Assembly (NCBI GenBank): GCA_019217005.1
Contig: JAHBNG010000010.1
Span: forward strand, 62,001-126,000
Source: Chloroflexi bacterium TSY
GTDB lineage: Bacteria > Chloroflexota > Anaerolineae > Caldilineales > Caldilineaceae
Length of the DNA: 64,000 nt
Direction: 5' to 3'
The position numbers and the translations under genes are program-made. The number at the start of each line of letters is the position of its first letter. Within the stretch, counting starts at the first letter, position 1. This document shows positions 17,296-27,803 of the stretch, in pieces. The notes beneath the pieces are model-generated. The model had not been told where the DNA came from. It was given only the letters and a program-made list of their open reading frames with translations, and searched no databases.

Positions 17296-20200
17296 ATGCC
17301 GTGCCACGCCGTCCAGCCCCCCGAGTTGGGGCAGCTTGTCGATGTACGCCAGCGTCACTTTGTGGTGACCGACGTACTCGAAAGTACTCATGCAACCGCA
17401 ACTCTCGACAAATCGCAGCAACCGCAGCATCATCTAGTCTCCCTCACATCTATTGAAGATGATGCGCTGGGGGAAGAGCTACAGGTCATCTGGGAGCTTG
17501 AACCGCGCACCCGTGTCTACAACAAAGCCGCCCTGCCCATACCCACGGGCTTTGATCCACCGGGCCACCTTGATGCATTCCTGAATGCCGTACGTTGGGG
17601 CGCATCGGTAACCGCCGATGGACGCACGCTGCAGGCACCATTCCGTAGCGGCATCGATATGGAGGACTATCAGCTCGATCCGGTGGCCCGCGCCGTTCAG
17701 ATGCCGCGCGCCAATCTGCTCATCGCCGACGACGTTGGGTTGGGCAAGACCATCGAAGCAGGGCTGGTGATGCAAGAACTCATCATGCGCCAGCGGGTAC
17801 GCTCGGTGCTCATCGTCTGTCCGGCTTCCCTACAGGTGCAGTGGCAGGAGCAAATGCGGGACAAGTTTGGCCTGGAGGTCCGCATTGTTAATGCCGACCT
17901 CATGCGCGACCTGCGTCGTCGGCGGGGCATTCACGTCAACCCGTGGACTCACTTCCCCCGCCTCATCACCTCTATCGACTACCTCAAGGGGGACCGGCCC
18001 ATGCGGCTGCTCAAGGAGACGTTGCCTGGTCCCAATGATCCAGCTTATCCCCGCAAATATGATCTGCTCATTCTGGACGAAGCACACAACGTGGCTCCTC
18101 TGGCCGTGGACGCTACGCCATCGACTCGCTGCACCAAGGCCATCCGTACCCGCCCCATGTAGAACACAAGCTCTTCCTCACTGCCACCCCTCACAACGGC
18201 TATGCTGAAAGCTTCGCCCTGCTCGAACTGTTGGACAATCAGCGCTTTGCTCGCGGCATCCGGCCCGATCCAGATGTTGCAACGGGTCATGGTGCGCCGT
18301 CTCAAGACTGACCTGGTAGACAGCTTTGGTCAGCCCAAGTTCAAGCGACGTAATCTGGAGCCAATTGTGGTCAGCTATAGCCCAGAGGAACACGAATTGC
18401 ACATGTTGCTCAAACGCTACACCGCCTTGCGCCGCCAGTACGCCGCCACGCCAGCCGAGCGTACCGCTGGTGAGTTTGTGCTCAAGCTGCTCAAAAAAGC
18501 GCCTCTTCTCCTCGCCCGCAGCCTTTGCCAAGACGCTGAGCCAGCATCAGGAGACGCTGCTGACGGGACGCAAAATCGCAAAGTCTTTAGCAGGTACGAG
18601 CGAGGGGCTGTTGCGGGCACGGCTGGAAGATGCCGAAGAGATGGTTGCTGATGATAGAGACTATGACGAGGCCGAAGGCGAGGTGCTGCACACGGCAGTG
18701 CGCCTCTTCTCACCGCTAACCGATGCGGAGCGTGCGTTGTTGGAACGGATGTTGGTGCTGGCAAAAGAGTTGCGCGCCCAGGCCGATAGTAAAGCCAAGC
18801 GCAGTTGCTGGCGTGGCTCCAGGCAACTGTTCGTCCCAACGGTCAATGGTCTGAGCAACGCGTCATCATCTTTACCCAGTATCGCGATACACAGAACTGG
18901 CTGCAGCAGTTGTTGGCATCGGCGGGATTGTCGTCCGCAGATCGTCTGCTCATCTTGCATGGCGGGCTAAATAGCGACGACCGCGAGCGTATCAAGGCGG
19001 CATTTCAGGCCAGCCCAGCGGAGAGTCCTGTGCGCATTCTGCTGGCCACCGACGCCGCGTCCGAGGGCATCGACCTGCAACGCCACTGCCACCGCCTCAT
19101 CCACTACGAGATTCCGTGGAACCCCAATCGGCTGGAGTAGCGCAACGGCCGCATCGACCGCCACGGTCAGCGCCAGCAACCCCTCATCTATCATTTTGCC
19201 CCTGCCAGGTTTGAAAAGCACGCAACCGCAACGACGGCAGATCCCCTCCAAGCCTACGCGCAAGCCCAGATGCTGCCTGTTCATCAGGAAACAGCAGTAG
19301 ACGCAGCGCGCAACGACCTATCGTGGGAGCTGGAATTCCTGATGTTGGCGGTGCGTAAGGTGGAACAGATTCGGGGACTTGGGCAAGGGGCCGGTGATTG
19401 CCGAGCAGGTCTCCGACGCCATGCTGGGACGGCGCACCGTGCTGGACACCGTTCTAGCCGAACATGAGGCAGCGCCGGCACGCCGACTGCTCAAGTTCGA
19501 GCAGAATCTGGAGGATTCGACGCCTGAGCGAACAACTGGCTGATGCCCAGCGTACTCTGCACCTCTCACCGGAAAATATCCACGCCGTGGTGGCGATCGC
19601 GCTGGCCTTGGCCGGGCAGCCACCACTGATTGAAGCAAGTCTGCCCGACGTCTGGCCCACTGAAACCGACACTCATCGCCGCTGTCCTGTCTTCCATCTG
19701 CCCGCGCTCCACGGACCAGGCTGGGCACAGTGTACCGAGGGGCTGGCTCATCCCGCACGGGAGAACGGCCCATTGTCTTCGACCAACAGATCGCCCATGG
19801 TCGCGATGACGTTGTGTTGGCGCATCTGAACCATCGGCTGGTGCGCATGTCTCTCCGTCTGTTGCGTGCAGAAGTGTGGCACGCGCGCCATGGGTTAACC
19901 AGGAATGGATCAAGAGCGCATGAACAGGCAGGTGATAGCCTGACGGACAACAACAGTAGCAGCAGCACAGGCAGCGAACATATAGACAGCGGACATCAGG
20001 GCCTCTATCGGGTGACGGCCCGCGTGGCCCCCGACCATCTGCTGGGTGAACTGGCCGTGGTCGCCCACGCCCGGCTGGTCATCACTGGTGGTGACAGTCA
20101 GCGGCTGCACGAAGAGATCATCACCGCTGGGGGTGAGATTCGGCGGGGCGTCTTCCGTCGCTTTGATTCGCTGACCAAGATGGATGCGGCACTGGCTGCG

Positions 20201-20618
20201 GCAACCAATGAGATGCCCGCCCGCGGTGCTGGACAAATTGCGTATCCTCTGGCCTAACATTGAACAGCCGCTGGAGCGATCACTAGACGTGCGCAGCCGC
20301 GAGCGTGCCCAGAGCCTGGCGCGGCAGCTCGTCCAGCGTCGCGATAAGGAGATGGCCGACATCCGCAGCGTGCTGGAGGAGTTGGCCCACACCATTCAAG
20401 CTGAGTTGAGCGAGGAGCCACAACAGCTTTCCCTCTTTGCTCCCAACGAACGCGAACAGTACCAGCGCAACACCGATTTTCTGCGCAGCCGTCTGGCGCA
20501 GATACCAACCGAAATTATCGATGAGCAAGCCCTCATTCAGCAACGCTACCTCAACCAGCAAGTGCACCTCTTCCCCGTCGCCGTTACGTGGCTGATACCA
20601 GAACGAATCGCCATATAG
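17296..20618 (+). pseudogene. drmD: DrmD: SNF2-type helicase of class 1 DISARM, multiply frameshifted
   Basis: A SNF2-family helicase and the signature gene of class 1 DISARM anti-phage systems. Seen in order: PPELGQLVDVRQRHFVVTDV, Walker A in IADDVGLGKTIEAG (about residue 138), LIVCPASLQVQWQEQM, LLILDEAHNVAPL (motif II), then in other frames KLFLTATPHNGYAESFALLE (motif III), MVRRLKTDLVDSFGQ, VIIFTQYRDTQNWLQQLL, DAASEGIDLQ and NPNRLE-RNGRIDRHGQ (motif VI). At 19138-19140 a TAG replaces the Gln codon of motif VI. Other shifts lie near 18100-18150, 18260, 18520, 18800 and several after 19350. The last part reads IDEQALIQQRYLNQQVHLFP then VAVTWLIPERIAI. The gene is dead. It heads the island and faces the same way as drmMI, drmA and drmB. 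Confidence 0.85.
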
Positions 20619-23600
20619 AACTTTTAAGATAAGGATTTTCCAACCTTACCCTGATGTCTATGGCGAATCCATAAAAATAAATCTACATATGAAGAATCAC
20701 TTTCTCGACTGGTTCACGGAATACGCAACACGCAATACGAGTCGTCGCGTATCATTAATTTTCTGGAATGGCCTATAGAATTCATCTTGTCATCATACTA
20801 TCTCATCATTAAATTATGAATCATCATCACGCCGAATGGCTCTCCCTACTCGAAATATCTGGCCCGTTTCTCTCACCATCCGTTCTCGGACGCGTCTTTC
20901 CGCAGGGTTTAGAGACAGTCGATGTGGACCTGCGCCGCGAATTGCGAGCGGTCTATGATGAATGGCTGGATAACCAGCAAGGTCTGCGCCCCGACCCAGC
21001 CATCCATCGCACCTGGATCGAGTGGGTGCTGGGCGACTTGCTAGGGCTGGATGACGAAGTCCTCTTTGCCAACCAGCGACTGACCGACGGCATCTCACCC
21101 AATCAATGGGTCGGTCCACCGCTGGTCTCCATGACCGACCAGAGCGTCACCTTGCGCAAACACGCCATCACCCTGCGCCCAGACTATATCGTGCGTGACG
21201 ATATCGCGCAGGACGCAACCATCCCCCGCCTGCTCATCCAAGCCGTGCCGATGGACCAGGCTACAGCGCAACGCCCGCCGAGCGCATGGTCGAACTTCTG
21301 CGCCGCACGGGTGTGACGCTGGGTCTGGTGACCAACGGCGAACGGTGGATGCTGGTCAGCGCGCCCCGTGAAGAGAGCGGATCGGGTGCCAGTGGACCAC
21401 AAGGAAATGGGACGGGGACAAAGCCAGCGGGCGCGGCCACTGCTGGCGTAGTGACATACGGCACGGTCAGCTACGTCTCGTGGTATGCTGAACTGTGGCT
21501 GGCCGAGCCGATGACCCTGCGGGCGTGGACCACGCTGCTGGGCGTGCGTCGCTTTTTTGGCGTGCCCGACAATGAGACCCTGCCGGCCCTGCTCCATGAG
21601 AGCAAAGAGAACCAGCACACGGTGACCGACCAGCTTGGCAAGCAGGTACGCCATGCCGTGGAACTGCTGGTGCAGGCCGTGGACCGCGCCGATCAGATGC
21701 AGCACGGCACGCTGCTGGCCGACGTCCCCCTGCCCGATCTCTACGAAGCCGCGGTGACGGTCATGATGCGGCTGGTCTTTTGCTCAGTGCCGAGGAGCGG
21801 GGACTGCTGCCCGCTGACGATGAGCTATACAGCCAGTTCTATGCCGCGGGCACGCTCCACGCGCAACTGCGGCGCGCGGCGGATCGGCACGGCGAAGAGG
21901 TGGTGGAGCGCCAGCGGGATGCGTGGCCCCGGCTGCTGGCCCTGTTCCGCGCCGTGCATGGTGGCATCCACCACGACCGGCTCATGCTGCCCGCCTACGG
22001 TGGCGGTCTCTTCGATCCGGCCCGCTTTGCCTTTTTGGAAGCATGCACCATCGACAACCGCACCGTGCTCCATCTGCTCGAATCTCTCCAGTATCTCCAA
22101 GTGTCGGTGGCCCAGCACAATGGCCCCAGCGAAACCCAAATGCAGCGCATCAGCTTCCGCTCGCTGGATGTTGAGCAGATCGGCCACGTCTATGAGGGGC
22201 TGCTCGACCACACGACGTTGTGGGCCGACGGCGTGGTGTTGGGACTGGCCGGAACGAGTAAAAAGGAACCGGAGGTGTTGCTGACGTGGCTGGAAGAGTT
22301 ACGGAGCGATGGCGGTGACAAGGCGCGCAAGGCGTTGACAAAGATTCTCAAGGAGCAGACGGGCCGTTCGCCCAGTGCTATCAAAAAGGTGCTGGATGCT
22401 GACCAACCCAACATGCTGCGGGAGCGGGCTTTGCGCATTGCCTGCAACAACGACGACGCGCTCTACGACCGCCTCCTGCCCTGGTATGGCCTCATTCGGG
22501 ATGACGACTATGGACGCCCCGTCGTCATCCTGCCCGGCAGTGCCTACGTCTCAGCGGGGATGGATCGGCGGGCCAGCGGTGCCCACTACACCCCCCGCAG
22601 CCTGACCGAGCCAATCGTCCAGCACACGCTGGAGCCGCTGGTCTACATCGGCCCAGCCGAAGGCAAGCCCCGGGACGAATGGGTGCTGCGCCCCGCCGAC
22701 GAACTCCTCCAGCTCAAAATCTGTGACATGGCCATGGGCTCCGGTGCCTTCCTGGTCCAAACCTGCCACTACTTGAGTGAGCGTGTCGTCGAAGCTTGGG
22801 GCCAAGAAGTGCGACGCACCCTGACTTTACCCGCCGACCCCGAAGAACGTCTCGTTTATGCCCGCCGTCTGGTGGCCGACCGCTGCCTTTATGGGGTAGA
22901 CAAGAATCCGCTGGCGGTGGAGATGGCCAAGCTCTCCCTCTGGCTGATCACCGTCGCCAAGGGCCAGCCCTTCACCTTCCTCGACCACGCGCTCAAGGTG
23001 GGCGATTCGCTGGTGGGCATCGACAGTTTAGCCCAGTTGCGCGCGTGGGACCTGCACGCCGATGACGACGAACACCCCAACGCACCCCAATTTGGCAACC
23101 TGCTCATGGACACAGCCATTCGCGTTATGGTGCAACTGCGACAGGAGATTGCCCAAATGCCCGTGCAGGACATCCGCGACCAGCAGGTTAAGGCCAGAAG
23201 CTGGCTGACGCCAACGACATCACCCACGATTTGATTCGTGCCGCCGACATGCTCATCGGCTCTTACTACAACACCCTGAACAAGCGCGACCAGCACGCCC
23301 TGCGCAGCACTCTGCTCTCCGTGGCGCGGGATGGGGCTAGTGTTGAGGAGCGTTGGCGCGCCGATGCTGACTTGGGTGATCTCACACCTTTGCATTGGCC
23401 GCTTGAGTTTCCTGAAGTCTTCACTCCCAACGGTATAGCGGATGAGCAGAATGAGCGGTATGGTTTTGATGCTTTCGTTGTAAATCCACCATTTGTCGGT
23501 GGACGGCGCATCCGCGACACTCTTGGAGTATGTTATCGACATTTAATCGATCACGCTTATATAGGTGCAAGGGGCAACGCCGATCTGAGTGCTTTCTTTT

Positions 23601-23744
23601 TCTTGCGTGGATTCCGGTTAGCACAACAACACGGCACGATGGGTCTGATTGCAACCAACACGATTGCCCAAGGGGATACGAGACAAACTGGACTAGCTGC
23701 TATTGAAGCCGATGGAGGTAGTATTTTTAGGGCAATCAACAACA

Positions 23745-25549
23745 CAGTTACAGCAAAAGTCGGGTACAAATTTATTATGTTGAGTTAGAAGGGGAGTCAG
23801 AATCATGACGATTTGTATTTGAAAGAAGAGCAGACTCCCAAGCGATTTCAAGTTCAGAAACGACTGAATCAAGGTGATGGCAAAAGCGAAAATAATCTTT
23901 GCGTTCAGCCAGGATCGAATGTAAACGTTGCCGTTCAAATAAATAAGCGGACCGGTCAACGGATCGCAGCCGGAAGAGCAATTCGTCTTTGGTTTCAGTC
24001 GGATCGACGAAGGCAGCAAAAAGAGCCATAGCGAAGGACGAAGTTATTAACACTTTTGCGTCCAGTGATACGTCGTTGATTGGTTTTCAAGCGGCCAAAG
24101 AAGCCCTCCAGGGCATTGTTAGTGGAAGGAAGACCCGAGACATCGTAGCAGACAAAGAGCCCCCACCAACGGTTGCGAAATGTTGTGTTGATATGCTGAA
24201 CAATCGAGCGATCTGCGTCATCGAGAGTCGTATCCTGTGTCAGTGCGACTAAATATTGATCAACAGCTGATGCAACGGAATGAGCAGTGACCTGTACCTG
24301 GTCGTCGGCTTGAGAGTCAGGCGACAAAAGCCGTTGGAGTGCCACCAACCACCCAAGTTGCCGTCGTAAGCGGTTGGCTTGAACAGTGCAAAAACGATGA
24401 AAACCAGCAATCTTGATTAAGCGGGTCAGTAACGGATGCCCCCCTTTTTCCTGAGCCCGTAATAATGATGCTTCAATCGTGATTAATTGTTGAACCATCT
24501 GTAAGCCACCTAATTCAAAAGGAGCCAATCCTCTTGTCAATAAAGTGAACCGCAGATAGCGAGTATATTGCAAAAGAACTGCTTTGTAGGGATCGGTTTC
24601 CGCCAATTCTCGAACCGTTTTGTAGACCCGATTCAAAAAGCCACGCAGCTTCTTTTTGAGTTGAGTTTTCATTGTACGGTCAAGCGCATAAGTGAGTCGC
24701 CCAGCTTCTTTAATGCAATGGAACTGACAAGTCTGATGGGGGCAATTCGGCCACACTTGAGCAACAGCAAGTTGGATGTTTTCCTGGGCGTCACTGATGA
24801 TGCCCTTGATAGGATTTCCCATTCGTTTATCGGTTCCAACAGTGCTGAAACCAGAGTCTTGTGAGTCCCTGATTCCAACACTTCTGCCATCAAAGTGATG
24901 TCTAACTGGACTTCTCGAACCACATAGAGCGCTGGACTTCCTTTCTCTGGTTGCATCCCATCTATGGAGGGATTAGTCCGCCCAACCTTTTCCATTTTTC
25001 TGCTGGTTTACTACCTTCGCTGGCTGTCCAGCTCGCAACAAGGCTAAAAATGTACCGATTAAGTTCAGCACTTGTCTTTCAGATATCGTTATCCGCTCTT
25101 TTAGTCCTTTATGGATTTCGGCCACTCTTCGTTGATGCCAAAATCGTTGGTATCCTATTTCGACGATTACATCTAACCCATAACCGCATTCGGGTACACC
25201 CAACTCTTCTGCTTCTTGGGAACGATAGACCACTTCTTGCTGCAAGCAGTTCTCATTTTGACACCGATATCCATGACTTACCACATAATATCTGCCCTCC
25301 AGTGTTTCCAGATACTTATGCCATAATTTATAGCTTCTTTTCAGTTTGCTTTTGCAGTTCGGACAGCGCTTCTTTGTTGGTCGGTAGTATCGTTTCTCTA
25401 CCTGCTTCTCCTTCTTTTTGCGCATTTTTCCGGACCTCCTTGGCCTCTCCTATTCTAGCCTTTTCTTCCGGAGGTCTTCAATTTATCTCTTTTTGGTCGC
25501 AATCATTTACTTGTCATAATATTTCTGTACCCGACTTTTGCTGTAACTG
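23745..25549 (-). mobile_element. 1.8-kb IS inserted in drmMI, TSD AACAACA
   Basis: Terminal inverted repeats begin CAGTTACAGCAAAAGTCGGG at 23745 and end with the complement at 25549. The 7-bp duplication AACAACA is at 23738-23744 and 25550-25556. It carries one minus-strand transposase gene with lesions. The same ends bound the 104-bp MITE at 12997-13100. The IS family could not be named with confidence; the transposase looks MULE-like. Confidence 0.85.
23995..25425 (-). pseudogene. Transposase of the drmMI insertion (MULE-like DDE, frameshifted)
   Basis: It starts MRKKKEKQVEKRYYRPTKKR after AGGAGGTCCGG, followed by a CxxC zinc-binding pair (CPNCKSKL) and a second Cys pair (CQNENC). A frameshift near 24975-24990 moves to a frame reading NPSIDGMQPEKGSPALYVVR (DG start of the catalytic core), and another near 24830 moves to MGNPIKGIISDAQENIQLAV, then CPHQTCQFHCIKEAGR and STNNALEGFFGRLK with the catalytic Glu, and RRITGRKSVNNFVLRYG. 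The DDE spacing and HxxC region resemble MULE/IS256-type enzymes. Two frameshifts make it inactive here. Confidence 0.65.
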
Positions 25550-26828
25550 AACAACATGCCTTGGCCCGGCGATGCAGCCGTCGTAGTAAACGTAGTTCAT
25601 GTGTGTCGTCGAGCCATGCAGCCACCGTTTTGCTTAGACGGTAATGTGGTAGAGTTTATCTCAAGCCAGCTTGATTCTCGTCAAGTGGTGGGAGACCCTT
25701 ATCCGCTATTAGCAAACCAGAACCAGAGTTTTCAGGGCTCATTGTTGCGTGGTATGGGATTCGTACTCACGCAAGAAGAAGCCAAAGAACTTATCGGTAA
25801 AAATCCACAAAATCAAGACGTAGTACAACCATACCTAAATGGTCAAGACCTCAACAGTAGCCCTGACCAAGCTGCGACCCGTTGGGTGATCAACTTTCGT
25901 AACTGGCCGCTCGACAAAGCAAAGACATATCCCGTCCCTTTTCAAATCGTAGAAAAGCGCGTCTATCCGGAACGTATGGATACAGCGGCCAAACGTAAGA
26001 CATATGAGAAGATATGGTGGCAATTTTGGCGACCCCGTGCCGAACTCTACGAAACGATTGCGCCGCTGCGGCGTGTGTTGGTACGACCCCGTGTTAGCAA
26101 TACTCATGCCCCAACCTTCCTGCCGACCAATCTAATTTTTTCTGAGGCAACAGTTGTATTCGCGTTTGAACACAGCATTTACTTTGCTGTGATGCAGTCT
26201 ACTATTCATGAGGAATGGGTAAGGCAATACGCATCTACGTTGAAAGGCGATGTTCGATATTCACCCACCGATGTATTCGACACTTTTCCATTCCCCCTCA
26301 TTAACGAAACCGATGATTTAGACGGTTTTGGCCAAACCTACCACACCCACCGCGCCCAACTCATGCTCGACCGCCAAGAGGGCCTCACCGCCACCTACAA
26401 CCGCTTCCACAACCCAGACGAATCCGCCACCGACATCGCTCGCCTGCGCAAACTGCATGTAGAGATGGATCACGCGGTGGCCGCGGCCTATGGCTGGTCC
26501 GATCTTGCGCTGGATCACAGCTTCCACGAAACGCAGCAGGGTCTGCGCTACACCATTAGCGAGGCGGCGCGACGTGAGGTGTTGGGGCGGCTGCTGGCAT
26601 TGAATCATGAGCGGTATGCGGAAGAGGTGGCGGCGGGTCTGCATGAGAAGAGGGGGAAGAAAAAGGCGGCGCGTAAAGGAGCAAAGGTGCAAGGAAAAAC
26701 ACCACGGCGTGGGGCGCAGACTAAGTTGTTTGAGGATCTAGAGGCAACAGCGGATGTGAACAGGAACAAATTGTCGGTCGTACGGAGTGAGCGAATGAGT
26801 GGCGAGTTGTAAGCTGACAATGGGCGTT

Positions 26829-27260
26829 CTACGCTTCTGCAGGCGGATGCCACCCTGCCTCGATCCACAGGGCACGCGATTCAACCAGTGCAGCCCGGTT
26901 GAGACGCAGCGCATAGATCGTTGCTCGTCCAGTAGCTGTTTGGCCCATGATAAGCAGCCCGTCATCCAGCCACGTAAAATGGTCGGTCCACTTCTGGCGC
27001 ACGGGATGGTAGAGACGTTCCAGCTGATTGGAGAAAGGATCGAGACCGACGATGCGGTCCCCTTTGACGATGTTGCAGCGCCAGCAGGCTGTACAGAGGT
27101 TGTGGGCTTCTGTAACACCGCCTAATGCCTCAGGCATGATGTGGTCAATAGTAAATTCACCGCCCGCAATGCGCTGGGCAGTTCGACAATAACAGCAAAG
27201 ATAGCGGTCGCGCTCGATAACCAGCCGGCGCAAGGCAACAGGAATATAGGTGCTACTCAT
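26829..27260 (-). CDS. HNH endonuclease
   Basis: An intact protein of 143 residues. The HNH fold is complete: CCYCRTAQR (first Cys pair), FTIDHIMPEALGG with the catalytic His of the DH motif, then NLCTACWRCNIVKGDR with Asn and the second Cys pair. Such domains cleave DNA using a divalent metal. The C-terminal tail (KWTDHFTWLDDGLLIMGQTA, then IEAGWHP) is typical of HNH proteins common in cyanobacteria and Chloroflexota. It lies 12 bp downstream of a small RHH-like gene on the same strand and runs against the DISARM genes. It is undamaged although its DISARM neighbours are broken. Confidence 0.85.
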   Translation of the reverse strand: MSSTYIPVALRRLVIERDRYLCCYCRTAQRIAGGEFTIDHIMPEALGGVTEAHNLCTACWRCNIVKGDRIVGLDPFSNQLERLYHPVRQKWTDHFTWLDDGLLIMGQTATGRATIYALRLNRAALVESRALWIEAGWHPPAEA

Positions 27261-27272
27261 AAACGGTATGCC

Positions 27273-27782
27273 TTACGACGCGGTGGCGTTGGGGCCAAGG
27301 CTCGCAATGTTGTGTCCCCGCCGCTTTAGAAACACAGCCGCCTTGGCACGCACCAACATGATACGGTCGTAGCGGTCGGCCAGCGATTCGGCTTCGGCGC
27401 GTTCAACCGGCGTCAACCCGACTGCTTGCTGCTTGTCGAGCAGCGTCTGCATCCGAGCGTGGTCCGCGCGACGAAGCTGGGTACGGGCGGCCTGCCAGAG
27501 TTCATCATCCGTCAGAAAGGCCAACTGGTCTAGCTCGGTCTTCAACTCTGCCGGAAGCGAATCGCCTGTCGATGGCGTTGCCGTTGCGGGGCTGACACCC
27601 TTTGTGCCCTGCTTTGTTCCGTTCTGATCGCTCTTCCCACGGGCAGGCGCACTTGCTGCTTGCTGGTCGCTTTGCAGACGCAGGGCTGCCGCGATCACTT
27701 CTTCTGGCGTCACGTTCAAGATTGCCGCCTGTTGCTGAAGCAGATCATACGTTTTGGGCGATAACTCAATCATGTGGCTCAT
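27273..27782 (-). CDS. Small RHH-like hypothetical protein paired with the HNH gene
   Basis: 169 residues. The N-terminus, MIELSPKTYDLLQQQAAILN then VTPEEVIAAALRL, resembles the ribbon-helix-helix/short helix arrangement of antitoxin-like DNA-binding proteins. A low-complexity linker (Gly/Ser/Pro/Thr) follows. The C-terminal part, FLTDDELWQAARTQLRRADH through AEAESLADRYDRIMLVRAKA, is helical. The start may be M1 or the Met at residue 4. It is the first gene of a two-gene operon with the HNH endonuclease. Proteins of this type often precede HNH genes in related genomes, but no activity is established. It is divergent from drmA with only 21 bp between start codons, so they share a promoter region. 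Confidence 0.6.
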   Translation of the reverse strand: MSHMIELSPKTYDLLQQQAAILNVTPEEVIAAALRLQSDQQAASAPARGKSDQNGTKQGTKGVSPATATPSTGDSLPAELKTELDQLAFLTDDELWQAARTQLRRADHARMQTLLDKQQAVGLTPVERAEAESLADRYDRIMLVRAKAAVFLKRRGHNIASLGPNATAS

Positions 27783-27803
27783 AACTCGGAATTATAACAC
27801 ACT

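Larger units (their letters stand above)
20816..26812 (+). pseudogene. drmMI: DrmMI: class 1 DISARM DNA methyltransferase, frameshifted and IS-interrupted
   Basis: A large N6-adenine-type DNA methyltransferase of about 1,400 residues when repaired, as in DrmMI/PglX-like enzymes that mark host DNA. Seen: start MNHHHAEWLSLLEISGPFLS; SAM-binding motif CDMAMGSGAFLVQTCHYLSE at about 22.73 kb; the LYGVDKNPLAVEMAKLSLWL block; catalytic NPPF in FVVNPPFVGGRRI at 23.48 kb; C-terminal target-recognition part with RVSNTHAPTFLPTNLIF and basic tail GKKKAARKGAK. Frameshifts lie near 21265, 21780 and 23200. A 1.8-kb IS (23745-25549, TSD AACAACA) splits IFRAINN from MPWPGDAAVVV; excision restores that junction exactly. 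The start follows the DrmD end by 198 bp. Confidence 0.85.
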
